A stretch of 64,000 nt of DNA. Source: Dethiosulfovibrio faecalis. GTDB taxonomy: Bacteria > Synergistota > Synergistia > Synergistales > Dethiosulfovibrionaceae. The stretch is from contig NZ_JAKGUE010000013.1 in NCBI RefSeq assembly GCF_021568795.1, positions 1 through 64,000 of the forward strand, read 5' to 3'. The translations under genes were made by a program, and so were the position numbers. Under the pieces are notes generated by a model, which ran no database searches, had not been told where the DNA came from, and worked only from the letters and a program-made list of their open reading frames with translations. Positions 1 through 7,318 of the stretch are shown here, piece by piece. The stretch's first letter is position 1. Every line of letters begins with the position of its first letter.

Positions 1-40
1 GACACCGCAGGAGATCTACTTCGGAAAGGAAGACCTATAG
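1..40 (+). CDS. 3' end of an upstream gene
   Basis: An open frame entering from the left edge reads TPQEIYFGKEDL and stops with TAG at 38-40. Only 12 residues are visible, so no family can be named. It runs in the same direction as the SPFH pair that follows, with about 130 bases between, so it may belong to the same transcript. Confidence 0.35.
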   Translation, partial: TPQEIYFGKEDL

Positions 41-172
41 CAGTCTGACCTAAACTAATCTAGGCTAAAAAATGGTCTTGACAATGGGGTCCACCATAGG
101 TTTAGCTCCAGCTGTAGCTCTTCCGGACATGGCTCCCAATGTAGTCGAGTATATTTCGGAGGAGTGATCTCT

Positions 173-1099
173 TTGAAGATGAAGCTTTTGCGCCCCACCT
201 TGGGAGTCATTACGATCGTAGTGTTGTTGCTGTATATGTTCTCCTTTGTCGTTCCGTTTAACGAAACGGTTTTGATAACTACGTTTGGAAGGGCGGATCA
301 AGCTGGTGTTAGAAATTCCGCAGGAGACGAGTCCGGGCTTTTCTGGCGCTGGCCTTGGCCCATACAGAAGCTGTATAGATTCGACCGTCGCATTAGAGTT
401 CTCTCCGAAAGCCTAGAACAACAAGAGACCTCGGATAGACAAGTGATAGTGGTCCAGGGCTACGTCTCCTGGAAAATAATTAATTGTCTTGACTTTTTTC
501 GTAGTATGAAAACCGTAGAGGAAGCAGAGAGACTTTTAAGAGATCGGATGAGGACCGCTTGTTCCGAATTGGGTAATTTTAGGTTTGATCAGCTTATCTC
601 CATCGAAGGAGCTCACGTTGAGAAGGCTGAGAAGGCTATCTTGGAGAGGATGAGGTTGGATCTGGAGGGGCGTCGATGGGGAATAGCCTTGGAGAGAATG
701 GGGATAAGCAGGGTTCTTTTCCCCGAGAAGATAACGGAGGCGGTTTTTCAGAGGATGAGACAGACTCGACAGAGAATGGCTCAGAAGGCGAGATCGGAAG
801 GAGAGGCTATAGCTAAAGGCATAATGGCTAAAGCCGCTAGCGACAGCGATAGAATAATGGCTTTTGCTAGAAGACGTGCTCAGGAGATACGTTCCGAGGG
901 GGATGCTCTCGCTGCCGGGTATGCAGAGGCATTTGCATTGCACCAGGATTTTGCTCTATATCTTCGTCAATTGGAGACGTTGGAAAATACCTTGCAGCAT
1001 AATACAACTTTCATTCTAGATTCGGGGATGGCTCCTTATTCTTTGCTTGATGAAATGTTGTCCCATTCTTCTAGGAATAAGGAGGCGAAGCGACCTTGA
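173..1099 (+). CDS. HflC-like SPFH/band-7 membrane protein
   Basis: A 308-residue membrane-anchored SPFH (prohibitin/stomatin) protein of the HflC type. It has one N-terminal membrane segment at about residues 5-25, then the typical entry FNETVLITTFGR, a band-7 domain to about 190, and a long Ala/Arg/Glu-rich helix (about 190-270) that in the family drives oligomerisation. HflC and HflK form a cage around FtsH in known bacteria; that role here is inferred. The best start is TTG at 173, 8 bases after the ribosome site GGAGGAG (158-164); a GTG at 164 lies inside that site and an ATG at 179 is too far. It overlaps the next SPFH gene by four bases (TTGA), so the two are translationally coupled. 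No ftsH is in the window. Confidence 0.75.
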   Translation: MKMKLLRPTLGVITIVVLLLYMFSFVVPFNETVLITTFGRADQAGVRNSAGDESGLFWRWPWPIQKLYRFDRRIRVLSESLEQQETSDRQVIVVQGYVSWKIINCLDFFRSMKTVEEAERLLRDRMRTACSELGNFRFDQLISIEGAHVEKAEKAILERMRLDLEGRRWGIALERMGISRVLFPEKITEAVFQRMRQTRQRMAQKARSEGEAIAKGIMAKAASDSDRIMAFARRRAQEIRSEGDALAAGYAEAFALHQDFALYLRQLETLENTLQHNTTFILDSGMAPYSLLDEMLSHSSRNKEAKRP

Positions 1100-2235
1100 G
1101 GGAAATGTCCGAATCGGATATCTTAAAAGCGAGGGCTTTAGATAAGCTTATTCGTTCAGGAGGGCGTTTTTTCCTTGTCGTAGGAGTTCTTTTTTGTGTT
1201 TATGTCGCTTTGAGCGGGGTGTTCTGGGTCGAAGAAGGAACGGTCGTTATCCATACGAGGTTGGGAAGGATTTTAGGAACCGGATCCGAGTCGGTATATG
1301 TGCCGGGAGGCCCTTATTGGGCTTTGCCTAGCCCGATAGACGATAAGATAGTGGTAACGACAAATCTTCAAAGATTGTCGTTGGAGAACTCTTTTTGGTG
1401 CGATCGCCTGGGAGGAGACGGTTTGGTCCCAGGGAAGGACGGGTTTCTCATCACCGGAGATCACAACATCGTTCACGGTAGCTGGGAGTTGGTCTTTCAG
1501 GTGTCCGTCGAAGGAGATAACCCTATTCGTTTCTTAAAGTCTATAGGCGACATGGACAGGGCGAAACGACTACTTTCTTTTATGACGGAAGGTGCGTTGG
1601 TCTGCGGTATAGGCAGTACCTCTATAGATGATTTTACCCGTGGGAATATAGACGAAAAAGCCATCCTTTCTTTGATAAGAGGGCGTTTGAAATCGCTCGA
1701 TTGTGGCATAGAGGTAGTAGATCTGTCTAGATCATCTCAGCCGCAGGTTCCTTTTCAGGTAGTTGACGATTTTTTAGCCGTTAACGAGGCGGAAAGCGCT
1801 AAGCTGAAATCCATAGAGGATGCCAGAAGAGACAGAGAGAGCCTTTTGCAGGCTACGGCGGGAACGGTTTTTAACGAGTTGATAGAGGCTATCGATCGTT
1901 ACGAAAAAAAGGACAGTGCCGATAGTTTTCTGACGGGAGAAAAGTTGGAAACGATATATGGTCTATTGGACGGAGAGAGAATTGGAGGAAACGCCTCGAT
2001 TGTCATCAATGAAGCCAAACTTTATAAGACCGAGGTTGTGGAGGAGTTTCGGGGGCGTTCTGAGCGTTTCGAAAAGTTGATCTCGTCATGGAAAAACGAC
2101 GGAGCGGTTGTGGAAGACAGATTGCTTTGGAGAACATGGGAGAAGATTTTATCTGGAACGGTAAACTCCTACTATCTTCCTCCAGGAAAGAAGAGAATAT
2201 ATCTGCATCTCCAGGATAGTCTCAACGGTCTATAA
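1096..2235 (+). CDS. HflK-like SPFH/band-7 membrane protein
   Basis: Partner of the preceding gene, 379 residues. It has one membrane segment (about 26-45), an SPFH entry reading VEEGTVVIHTRLGR, and the sequence VPGGPYWALPSPID, comparable with the proline-rich stretch HflK proteins carry before their band-7 core. The C-terminal 150 residues are charged and helical. Start is TTG at 1096, overlapping the upstream stop; an ATG at 1105 is a weaker alternative because the GGAGG at 1081-1085 would be 19 bases away. Family knowledge says such pairs assemble into a membrane cage that modulates a protease. The pair is divergent from E. coli HflKC, so the partner could differ. Confidence 0.72.
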   Translation: MREMSESDILKARALDKLIRSGGRFFLVVGVLFCVYVALSGVFWVEEGTVVIHTRLGRILGTGSESVYVPGGPYWALPSPIDDKIVVTTNLQRLSLENSFWCDRLGGDGLVPGKDGFLITGDHNIVHGSWELVFQVSVEGDNPIRFLKSIGDMDRAKRLLSFMTEGALVCGIGSTSIDDFTRGNIDEKAILSLIRGRLKSLDCGIEVVDLSRSSQPQVPFQVVDDFLAVNEAESAKLKSIEDARRDRESLLQATAGTVFNELIEAIDRYEKKDSADSFLTGEKLETIYGLLDGERIGGNASIVINEAKLYKTEVVEEFRGRSERFEKLISSWKNDGAVVEDRLLWRTWEKILSGTVNSYYLPPGKKRIYLHLQDSLNGL

Positions 2236-2240
2236 CAGAA

Positions 2241-2280
2241 GAGAGAGAGAGAGAGGGGGGCCTCTCTCTCTCTCTCGTTT
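2241..2280 (+). terminator. (GA)n hairpin terminator after the SPFH pair
   Basis: A perfect 16-bp stem made of GA repeats (2241-2256) and TC repeats (2261-2276) around a GGGG loop, followed by GTTTT. It ends rightward transcription of the SPFH genes and touches the stop of the convergent flavodoxin gene. Confidence 0.8.
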
Positions 2281-2774
2281 TATCTCATTTCCGTTCTAAG
2301 CTGGTCTAGCCAGGAGACGATCCTTCCCTCGGTAAGCTCCGGCTGATTCGTCTCGTCTATTGCCAGTCCGAGGAACTCCCCGTCTCTTATTGCCAGTTCT
2401 CCTCCCGAGTAACCCTCGGTAGAACGCTTGCCTATGACCTGGATGCCTTTGTCCGCTACGGCATCGTGGAGAAGCCCTAGGGCATCCACGAATGTGTCGC
2501 CGAAGCCCTCCTGATCTCCCGTTCCGAAGAAAGCTACCTTTTTTCCGGACAGATCGGCCTGTTCCAGCTTGGGAAGGTAGTCGTTCCAATCGTCCTGTAG
2601 CTCTCCCATCCCCCAGGTGGAGGATCCCAGAATTAGGACGTCATATCCGGTGACGGCCTCGTCCCCGGCGGATGCGACGTCGAAAAGGTCCGCTCCCAGA
2701 TCCTTGGCTATTTTTTCCGCGACCGCTTTCGTAGCTCCGGTGGTGCTACCATACAGTACACTTATAGTGGCCAT
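2280..2774 (-). CDS. fldA: Flavodoxin
   Basis: A 164-residue long-chain flavodoxin, a soluble FMN electron carrier that replaces ferredoxin when iron is short. The phosphate-binding loop GSTTGATKAVA follows the first strand near the N terminus. The Trp-containing loop SSTWGMGELQDDW and the Tyr/Asp region FFGTGDQEGFGDTF match the two isoalloxazine-contact loops of the family, and the roughly 20-residue long-chain insertion follows. A ribosome site (AGGAGGCG on the minus strand) precedes the ATG at 2774. It is divergent from the ferrous-iron uptake operon, and a GTTAG/CTAAC-like box lies just upstream at 2798-2813, so iron-responsive control is likely. Confidence 0.93.
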   Translation of the reverse strand: MATISVLYGSTTGATKAVAEKIAKDLGADLFDVASAGDEAVTGYDVLILGSSTWGMGELQDDWNDYLPKLEQADLSGKKVAFFGTGDQEGFGDTFVDALGLLHDAVADKGIQVIGKRSTEGYSGGELAIRDGEFLGLAIDETNQPELTEGRIVSWLDQLRTEMR

Positions 2775-2797
2775 CTATAAAGCGCCTCCTTTTTGTA

Positions 2798-2813
2798 GTT
2801 TGCTTATGCTAAC
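2798..2813. promoter_or_regulatory. Putative iron-regulator box at the flavodoxin promoter
   Basis: GTTTGCTTATGCTAAC is a 5-6-5 imperfect inverted repeat whose half-sites match nine of ten positions of the perfect box at 2910-2925. It lies 24-39 bases upstream of the flavodoxin ATG. The GTTAG/CTAAC halves resemble the core of DtxR/IdeR operators. Function is inferred. Confidence 0.45.
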
Positions 2814-2877
2814 AAAGCTTATCATGTCTAAGACAACTAGGCAAGGTGTCAGTCTTTTTTTATTGGCGAAAGAGGGC

Positions 2878-2925
2878 TTGACCTTTGTAAGATAGGGTGA
2901 TAAAGTCTCGTTAGTTAAGGCTAAC
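2878..2925 (+). promoter_or_regulatory. feo promoter with DtxR/IdeR-like operator
   Basis: A -35 TTGACC (2878-2883), 17-base spacer and -10 TAAAGT (2901-2906) point toward feoA. Immediately downstream, over the expected start of transcription, is the perfect 5-6-5 inverted repeat GTTAGTTAAGGCTAAC (2910-2925). The halves match the core of iron-dependent DtxR/IdeR operators, so repression by iron is the simplest reading. Confidence 0.6.
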
Positions 2926-2954
2926 AGAGCCTTATCGCCTGAAATTCATCCTCC

Positions 2955-2993
2955 AAGGGGAGGTCTTTCGACTTCCCCTTCCCCCAATTTTTT
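2955..2993 (+). promoter_or_regulatory. Hairpin in the feo leader, possible attenuator
   Basis: An 11-bp stem (2955-2965 with 2970-2980, one G-U pair, loop TTTC) is followed by a C run and six T's (2988-2993). It has terminator form but sits between the feo promoter and the feoA ribosome site, so it may cause premature termination. Confidence 0.5.
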
Positions 2994-3017
2994 GTCGCCT
3001 TTGGGAGGTGTCGTAAG

Positions 3018-3242
3018 ATGCAGAACTCTCGATCCATGTCGATCTGCCCTTCCGGAACGAAGGGTTTGGTGTTGGTGATCGACGGTGGTAACTGCATGAG
3101 AAATCGGTTGGCCGATATGGGAGTTTTCCCAGGGGCCCTGGTGGAAGTGCTAAGAAATGAGGGTGGCCCGGTTTTGCTCAAGGTCGGTAGTGGCCGACTG
3201 GCTTTAGGGAGGCAGATGGCAGAGAGGATAATGATCGCTTAA
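3018..3242 (+). CDS. feoA: FeoA-domain protein (first copy)
   Basis: A 74-residue SH3-like FeoA protein, cytoplasmic partner of the ferrous-iron permease FeoB. It shows the family pattern: a strand reading KGLVLVIDGG, then RNRLADMGVFPGALVEVLRN, then GGPVLLKVGSGRLALGRQMAERI. The ATG at 3018 is 8 bases after GGAGGT. It is the first gene after the feo promoter and is separated from the second feoA by a hairpin followed by a T run (3253-3276), so the two FeoA copies may be made in different amounts. Confidence 0.9.
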   Translation: MQNSRSMSICPSGTKGLVLVIDGGNCMRNRLADMGVFPGALVEVLRNEGGPVLLKVGSGRLALGRQMAERIMIA

Positions 3243-3252
3243 ACCCGAAACT

Positions 3253-3276
3253 ACCGGCGGAGTCGCCGGTTTTTTC
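3253..3276 (+). terminator. Intra-operon terminator between the two feoA copies
   Basis: Stem ACCGGCG/CGCCGGT (3253-3259, 3264-3270) with loop GAGT followed by a run of T's. It has standard intrinsic terminator form inside the feo operon, so partial termination after the first feoA is likely. Confidence 0.65.
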
Positions 3277-3329
3277 GGTCGTTTTTTTGAGTTAGATTAC
3301 AGCAACTTTGTTGGAACGGAGGTAACGCT

Positions 3330-3554
3330 GTGACTTTGGACGAGGTTAAGCCAGGAAGCACCGTTCGTCTGGTCCGTAACGGGGCCAGGGGTGTGGTGGG
3401 GCAGAGGCTTATGGATATGGGTTTTTTTAAGGGCGTAACCATCAAGGTGGTCCGGAATGCACCGCTTGTAGATCCGGTGGAGTTTCTCCTGGGAAGTCAG
3501 CACGTTACCGTAAGACATGCCGAGGCCGCCACGATAGAGGTCGAGCCGATATGA
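3330..3554 (+). CDS. feoA: FeoA-domain protein (second copy)
   Basis: A 74-residue FeoA protein with the usual order: SH3-like strand GSTVRLVRN, GARGVVGQRLMDMGFFKGVTI, and a closing PVEFLLGSQHVTVRHAEA strand pair. It starts with GTG at 3330, 7 bases after the ribosome site GGAGGT. Its TGA overlaps the feoB ATG in an ATGA junction, so it is translationally coupled to feoB and is the better candidate for the direct FeoB partner. Paired feoA genes before one feoB are known in several anaerobes. Confidence 0.9.
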   Translation: MTLDEVKPGSTVRLVRNGARGVVGQRLMDMGFFKGVTIKVVRNAPLVDPVEFLLGSQHVTVRHAEAATIEVEPI

Positions 3555-6034
3555 CGATCTCAAACACGGTAGTCGCTCTGGCCGGTCAGCCCAACTGCGG
3601 TAAATCGACCATCTTCAATATGTTGACAGGGGCCCGTCAGCACGTGGCCAACTATCCCGGAGTGACCGTGGACATAAAAAGAGGGAAGTATCGATTCCAG
3701 GATCGTTTCTTCGACGTGGTGGACCTTCCAGGAACCTACAGCCTAACGTCCTATTCCTCCGAGGAAATGGTCGCCCGGGACTTCATCCTGGATGGCGAGG
3801 CCGACGTCGTGGTGGGGGTCGTTGACGGCTCCAACCTTCGCAGAGGACTTTACCTTACGTTTCAGCTTTTGGAGATGGGAGCTCCGCTGGTAGTGGCTTT
3901 GAATATGGCGGACGTCGCCAGGTCCAAGGGGACTCCCGTCGACGTAGATGTCCTATCGAGAGAACTGGGGGTTCCCGTTCTGGAGACCGTCGGCAACAGA
4001 GGAATAGGCGGCAAGGAGCTTAAGAAGCAGCTTTTCTCGTTCCTATCAGCCGAGGGTAGATCTCCCTTTGTCGTGGATTACGGGCCTTTGGAGCCTTTGA
4101 TATCGGATCTTTCCGACGAGATGAAGTCCATCCCCGAAATATCCTTCCCAGCTAGGTGGTCGATCATAAAGCTTTTAGAGGGAGATTCCTCCGTCATTGA
4201 ACGGGTGGGAGCCTCCGGAGATAGAGGAAGAATCCTTTTGGAAAGGGTCTCTCGTTTGGGCGCTTCCTTCGAGGAGGAGCATGGGGACGATCCCAGGTCC
4301 CACATCGGTCTCTGCCGTCACCTGAGAGCGGAGGAGATAGAGTCTCGGTGCGTGAACGACAGATCCGCCGGCAAGGTGTCCTGGACGGACAGAATAGACT
4401 CTGTGGTGGTTCACAGGTTCGGCGGTCCCCTGATACTTCTGGCCGTTGTCTACGGGCTTTACGAGTTGGCGATAGTTCAGGGCTATAAGGCCACCGAGTA
4501 TCTGGTCCCTTGGCTCAGCCGTTTCGAGGCTTTGGTGTCCGGGTGGCTGCCTCCCGCCGGAGTGCTGGAGGAGCCTCTGGTTCGCTCCCTGGTGTTGAGC
4601 GTGGTGGCGGCGATTAACTCGGTTCTTATATACGTGCCTATATTCCTCATCCTTTTTGCGTCGATAGCCATTCTGGAGGACGTGGGGTATATGCCGAGGA
4701 TGGCCTTCATTCTCGACCGTCTGTTCCGTAAGTTCGGGCTTCACGGTCAGTCTACCCTGCCTCTGATACTTGGAGGGGTCTTCGTCGGAGGGTGTGCCGT
4801 CCCGGGCGTCATGGCTACCAGGGTCATAGCGGACGAGAAGGCTCGATTGGCCACCATACTGGTGGTTCCTCTGATGAACTGTATGGCCAAGATACCTCTC
4901 TACACTCTCTTGATAAGCGTTTTCTTCGCCGATCGCGGGGGGGCCATGATGGCCTTCATATCCACCATAACCATAATCTTCGGCCTGGCCGTGGCGAAGG
5001 TGCTGTCTTTAACGGTCCTGAAGGGGAAAGAGAGTTCGCCCTTCGTCATGGAGCTGCCCTCCTATCACAGGCCTACCGTGAGAGGTGTGCTCACCCGATC
5101 GGTCGAGAGGACCTGGCTTTTTCTGAAAAAAGTTGGAACCGTGGTCGTGGCGGTAGCTATATTGGTCTACTTCCTGATCAACTATCCCTCTCTGTCTCAG
5201 GAGCGTTACTCAACTTTTACCGAAAGGGCAGGCGAGCTCGTGGCTGGATTCCAGTCGAAGGTGGAGGGGACGTCCTACGAAAAACTTCTCGGAAGCGAGA
5301 GTGGAGTTATACGTCTTATCGACTACATGGAAAAGTTCAAGAGCGCCAGGATGTCCGGGCAGGACATTAACAGCCTGGACGCGAAGTTCAAGGCGATGGA
5401 TCCCGAGCTTTTCCCCTTGATAGATCGTTCTAATCGCTCGGACAAGGACGCTAAGAAGGTCAACAGGGCCTATAAGCTCTTCAGGAGAGACAGGGCCTTC
5501 CTGATGAAGGAGATGTCCGACGAGAGGACCAACGGTAGTTGGCTCGGACGTGCGGGAAAGGCCCTGGAGCCCGTCACCCGTTATGCCGGTTTCGATTGGA
5601 AGGTGAACGTGGCTCTGCTGAGCTCCCTTGCCGCCAAGGAAAGCAGCGTTGCTACCTTGGGGATGATATATCGTCCAGTCGACTCGGATCAGGGCTCTTT
5701 GGAGGAAGGCATAAAGAAAGAGGGAGGCATGACGCCTCTTCACGCTTTGGCACTGATGGTCTTCATGGCCCTCTATCCCCCCTGTGTGGCGACTTTGATA
5801 ATGGTCAAGGTTGAATCGGGAAGCTGGAAATGGGCCTTCTTTTCCTTGGGGTATCCGATAGTTCTGGGGCTTTTCTGCGCGTCACTGATATTTACAGTAG
5901 GCAGTAACTTGGGCCTGTCCGGGTTTACCGCGACCTGGGTCTTCTACGGCTGTGCCCTTTTAACGACATTTGCCCTCGGCCTCATCAATCCATCGAGTCG
6001 AGAGGCATCCATAGAGAAAGGGAAGGAGGTGTAA
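3551..6034 (+). CDS. feoB: Ferrous iron permease FeoB
   Basis: An 827-residue inner-membrane Fe(II) transporter. The N-terminal G domain has the P loop GQPNCGKST (about 13-21), G3 DLPGTYSLT and G4 NMAD. The helical GDI-like region follows, then the polytopic permease with the two Gate regions (GVFVGGCAVPGVMATR and a later AAKESSVATLG). A soluble insertion of roughly 130 charged residues (about 545-680) splits the second half of the membrane domain and explains the large size, as the usual length is about 650-770. It is coupled to feoA by ATGA. A small secreted-protein gene begins four bases after its stop codon. Confidence 0.95.
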   Translation: MTISNTVVALAGQPNCGKSTIFNMLTGARQHVANYPGVTVDIKRGKYRFQDRFFDVVDLPGTYSLTSYSSEEMVARDFILDGEADVVVGVVDGSNLRRGLYLTFQLLEMGAPLVVALNMADVARSKGTPVDVDVLSRELGVPVLETVGNRGIGGKELKKQLFSFLSAEGRSPFVVDYGPLEPLISDLSDEMKSIPEISFPARWSIIKLLEGDSSVIERVGASGDRGRILLERVSRLGASFEEEHGDDPRSHIGLCRHLRAEEIESRCVNDRSAGKVSWTDRIDSVVVHRFGGPLILLAVVYGLYELAIVQGYKATEYLVPWLSRFEALVSGWLPPAGVLEEPLVRSLVLSVVAAINSVLIYVPIFLILFASIAILEDVGYMPRMAFILDRLFRKFGLHGQSTLPLILGGVFVGGCAVPGVMATRVIADEKARLATILVVPLMNCMAKIPLYTLLISVFFADRGGAMMAFISTITIIFGLAVAKVLSLTVLKGKESSPFVMELPSYHRPTVRGVLTRSVERTWLFLKKVGTVVVAVAILVYFLINYPSLSQERYSTFTERAGELVAGFQSKVEGTSYEKLLGSESGVIRLIDYMEKFKSARMSGQDINSLDAKFKAMDPELFPLIDRSNRSDKDAKKVNRAYKLFRRDRAFLMKEMSDERTNGSWLGRAGKALEPVTRYAGFDWKVNVALLSSLAAKESSVATLGMIYRPVDSDQGSLEEGIKKEGGMTPLHALALMVFMALYPPCVATLIMVKVESGSWKWAFFSLGYPIVLGLFCASLIFTVGSNLGLSGFTATWVFYGCALLTTFALGLINPSSREASIEKGKEV

Positions 6035-6037
6035 TAC

Positions 6038-6355
6038 ATGAAGAGGAGAGTTATATTCGCTCTGGGAATGGCCCTGTGTCTGGCCTGGACCGTGGTCGCT
6101 TATGCTCATACCCCCATCTGCGCCTGTTACCTCAACGGCGACGGTACCGTTACCTGCGAGGGTGGTTTCTCCGACGGATCTTCCGCCGCCGGTGTCAAGA
6201 TGACGGTACGTACTCCCGATGGCGCTGTCATCCAGGAGGGAAAGATGGACGATCTCGGCGAGTTCACCTTCGATGTCCCCGAAGGGGATTACGAGGTTGA
6301 GTTCAACGCCGGACCTGGTCACGCGGTCTTGATAAAAGGTGAGGAAATACAGTAA
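6038..6355 (+). CDS. Small secreted protein of the feo operon
   Basis: A 105-residue protein with a clear signal peptide (Lys/Arg start, hydrophobic core, cleavage near VAYA-HT). The mature part begins with a Cys-rich stretch (CACYLNGDGTVTCEGG), then reads like one small beta-sandwich of the carboxypeptidase-regulatory or CNA-B type (GVKMTVRTPDGAV, GEFTFDVPEGDYEVEF). No enzyme motif is visible. It starts four bases after feoB and precedes a DUF4198 protein, so a periplasmic accessory role in metal handling is the natural inference. The three Cys and two His (HTP, GHAV) could bind metal, but this is not shown. Confidence 0.75.
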   Translation: MKRRVIFALGMALCLAWTVVAYAHTPICACYLNGDGTVTCEGGFSDGSSAAGVKMTVRTPDGAVIQEGKMDDLGEFTFDVPEGDYEVEFNAGPGHAVLIKGEEIQ

Positions 6356-6365
6356 GCCATGGACC

Positions 6366-6391
6366 CCGGGGTGCCTCGTCAGGCGCCCCGG
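6366..6391 (+). promoter_or_regulatory. GC-rich hairpin between the two secreted-protein genes
   Basis: An 11-bp stem (CCGGGG-T-GCCT with AGGC-G-CCCCGG, one wobble pair) and a CGTC loop lies between the stop at 6355 and the next ribosome site. No T run follows, so it is more likely an mRNA-processing or stability element than a terminator. Confidence 0.4.
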
Positions 6392-6415
6392 TTATCTCGA
6401 GAGGAGTGACTTTAT

Positions 6416-7216
6416 ATGAAGCGTAGCGGTGTTTTGGGGCTAGCCTGTGCCCTTATATGTTCCCTCAGCGTTCCGGCTTTTGCCCATTTTCAGATGGTAT
6501 ATACCCCTGAGAGCGCTCTGACCAAACCGGAGACCTTGAATCTCAAGCTTGTTTTTACCCATCCCTTCGAGGCGGGACACACCATGGACATGGACGGCGT
6601 GGACAGTTTCGTGATGGTTCATAAGGGCAAGAAGACCGATCTTACCAAGTCGGTCAAGCCCATAATGTGGACCAGTCTCACCAATTCCGGAAAGGGATAC
6701 GAGGCCGAGGTTCCCCTGAGAGGCATGGGAGACTTCGTCTTCGGTCTGGTCCCCATGCCCTACTTCGAGGCATCCGAGGGGATCTGGATGCAGCAGTGCA
6801 CCAAGATGGTAGTCAACGTCGCGGGGCTTCCCACCGACTGGAACGAGGAGATCGGCCTTCCCGCCGAGATAGTCCCTCTGGACAAGCCCTACGGTCTCTG
6901 GACCGGCAACGTCTTCCGCGGTGTGGTCAAGGCCAACGGAGAGCCCGTCCCCTTCGCCGAGATCGAGGTGGAGTATCTGAACCACCTTCCTATGCTGGAG
7001 GGTAATTCCTTCGCCGCCGAAGCAGCAGTGGAGGCCCCTCAGGATTGTTTCGTCACCCAGACCATCGTCGCCGATGCGAACGGTACATTCGTCTACGCCC
7101 TTCCCAAGGCCGGATGGTGGGGATTCGCCGCTCTCGGAGTGATAACCGAGGACTACAAGGGAGCCGAGCTCGGGAAGGATGCCGTCATCTGGGTCCAGGC
7201 CCGAGATATGAATTAG
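6416..7216 (+). CDS. DUF4198 family periplasmic protein
   Basis: A 266-residue exported protein of the DUF4198 group, found beside metal uptake systems in many anaerobes. A signal peptide (about 1-23, cleavage after PAFA) is followed by HFQMVYTPESAL, the typical opening that places a His right after the cleavage site, and by a beta-rich body with THPFEAGHTMDMDGV and a second domain (VFRGVVKANGEPVPFAEIEV) that looks like a carboxypeptidase-regulatory repeat. The ribosome site GAGAGGAGTG precedes the ATG at 6416. As the last secreted gene after feoAAB it probably helps bind or hand over metal outside the membrane; the exact ligand is unknown. Confidence 0.8.
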   Translation: MKRSGVLGLACALICSLSVPAFAHFQMVYTPESALTKPETLNLKLVFTHPFEAGHTMDMDGVDSFVMVHKGKKTDLTKSVKPIMWTSLTNSGKGYEAEVPLRGMGDFVFGLVPMPYFEASEGIWMQQCTKMVVNVAGLPTDWNEEIGLPAEIVPLDKPYGLWTGNVFRGVVKANGEPVPFAEIEVEYLNHLPMLEGNSFAAEAAVEAPQDCFVTQTIVADANGTFVYALPKAGWWGFAALGVITEDYKGAELGKDAVIWVQARDMN

Positions 7217-7318
7217 GCCCTGAGATCTCTGACAAAAAAGGCCGTCCCGTTATTCCTAGGGGCGGCTTTATGTTTTTGTAGCTCTTCCTCCGCCGAGGCG
7301 ATCGATCCTCCCAGGCTT

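Noticed and set aside
72-167. A 31-residue ATG frame ending over the start of the HflC-like gene
   Set aside because: No ribosome site, no family, and its TGA falls exactly in the region of the next ribosome site by chance or coupling; too weak to list as a gene.
536-943. Minus-strand frame of 135 residues inside the HflC-like gene
   Set aside because: Low-complexity Ser/Leu composition typical of an antisense shadow; the plus-strand protein has a clear SPFH pattern.
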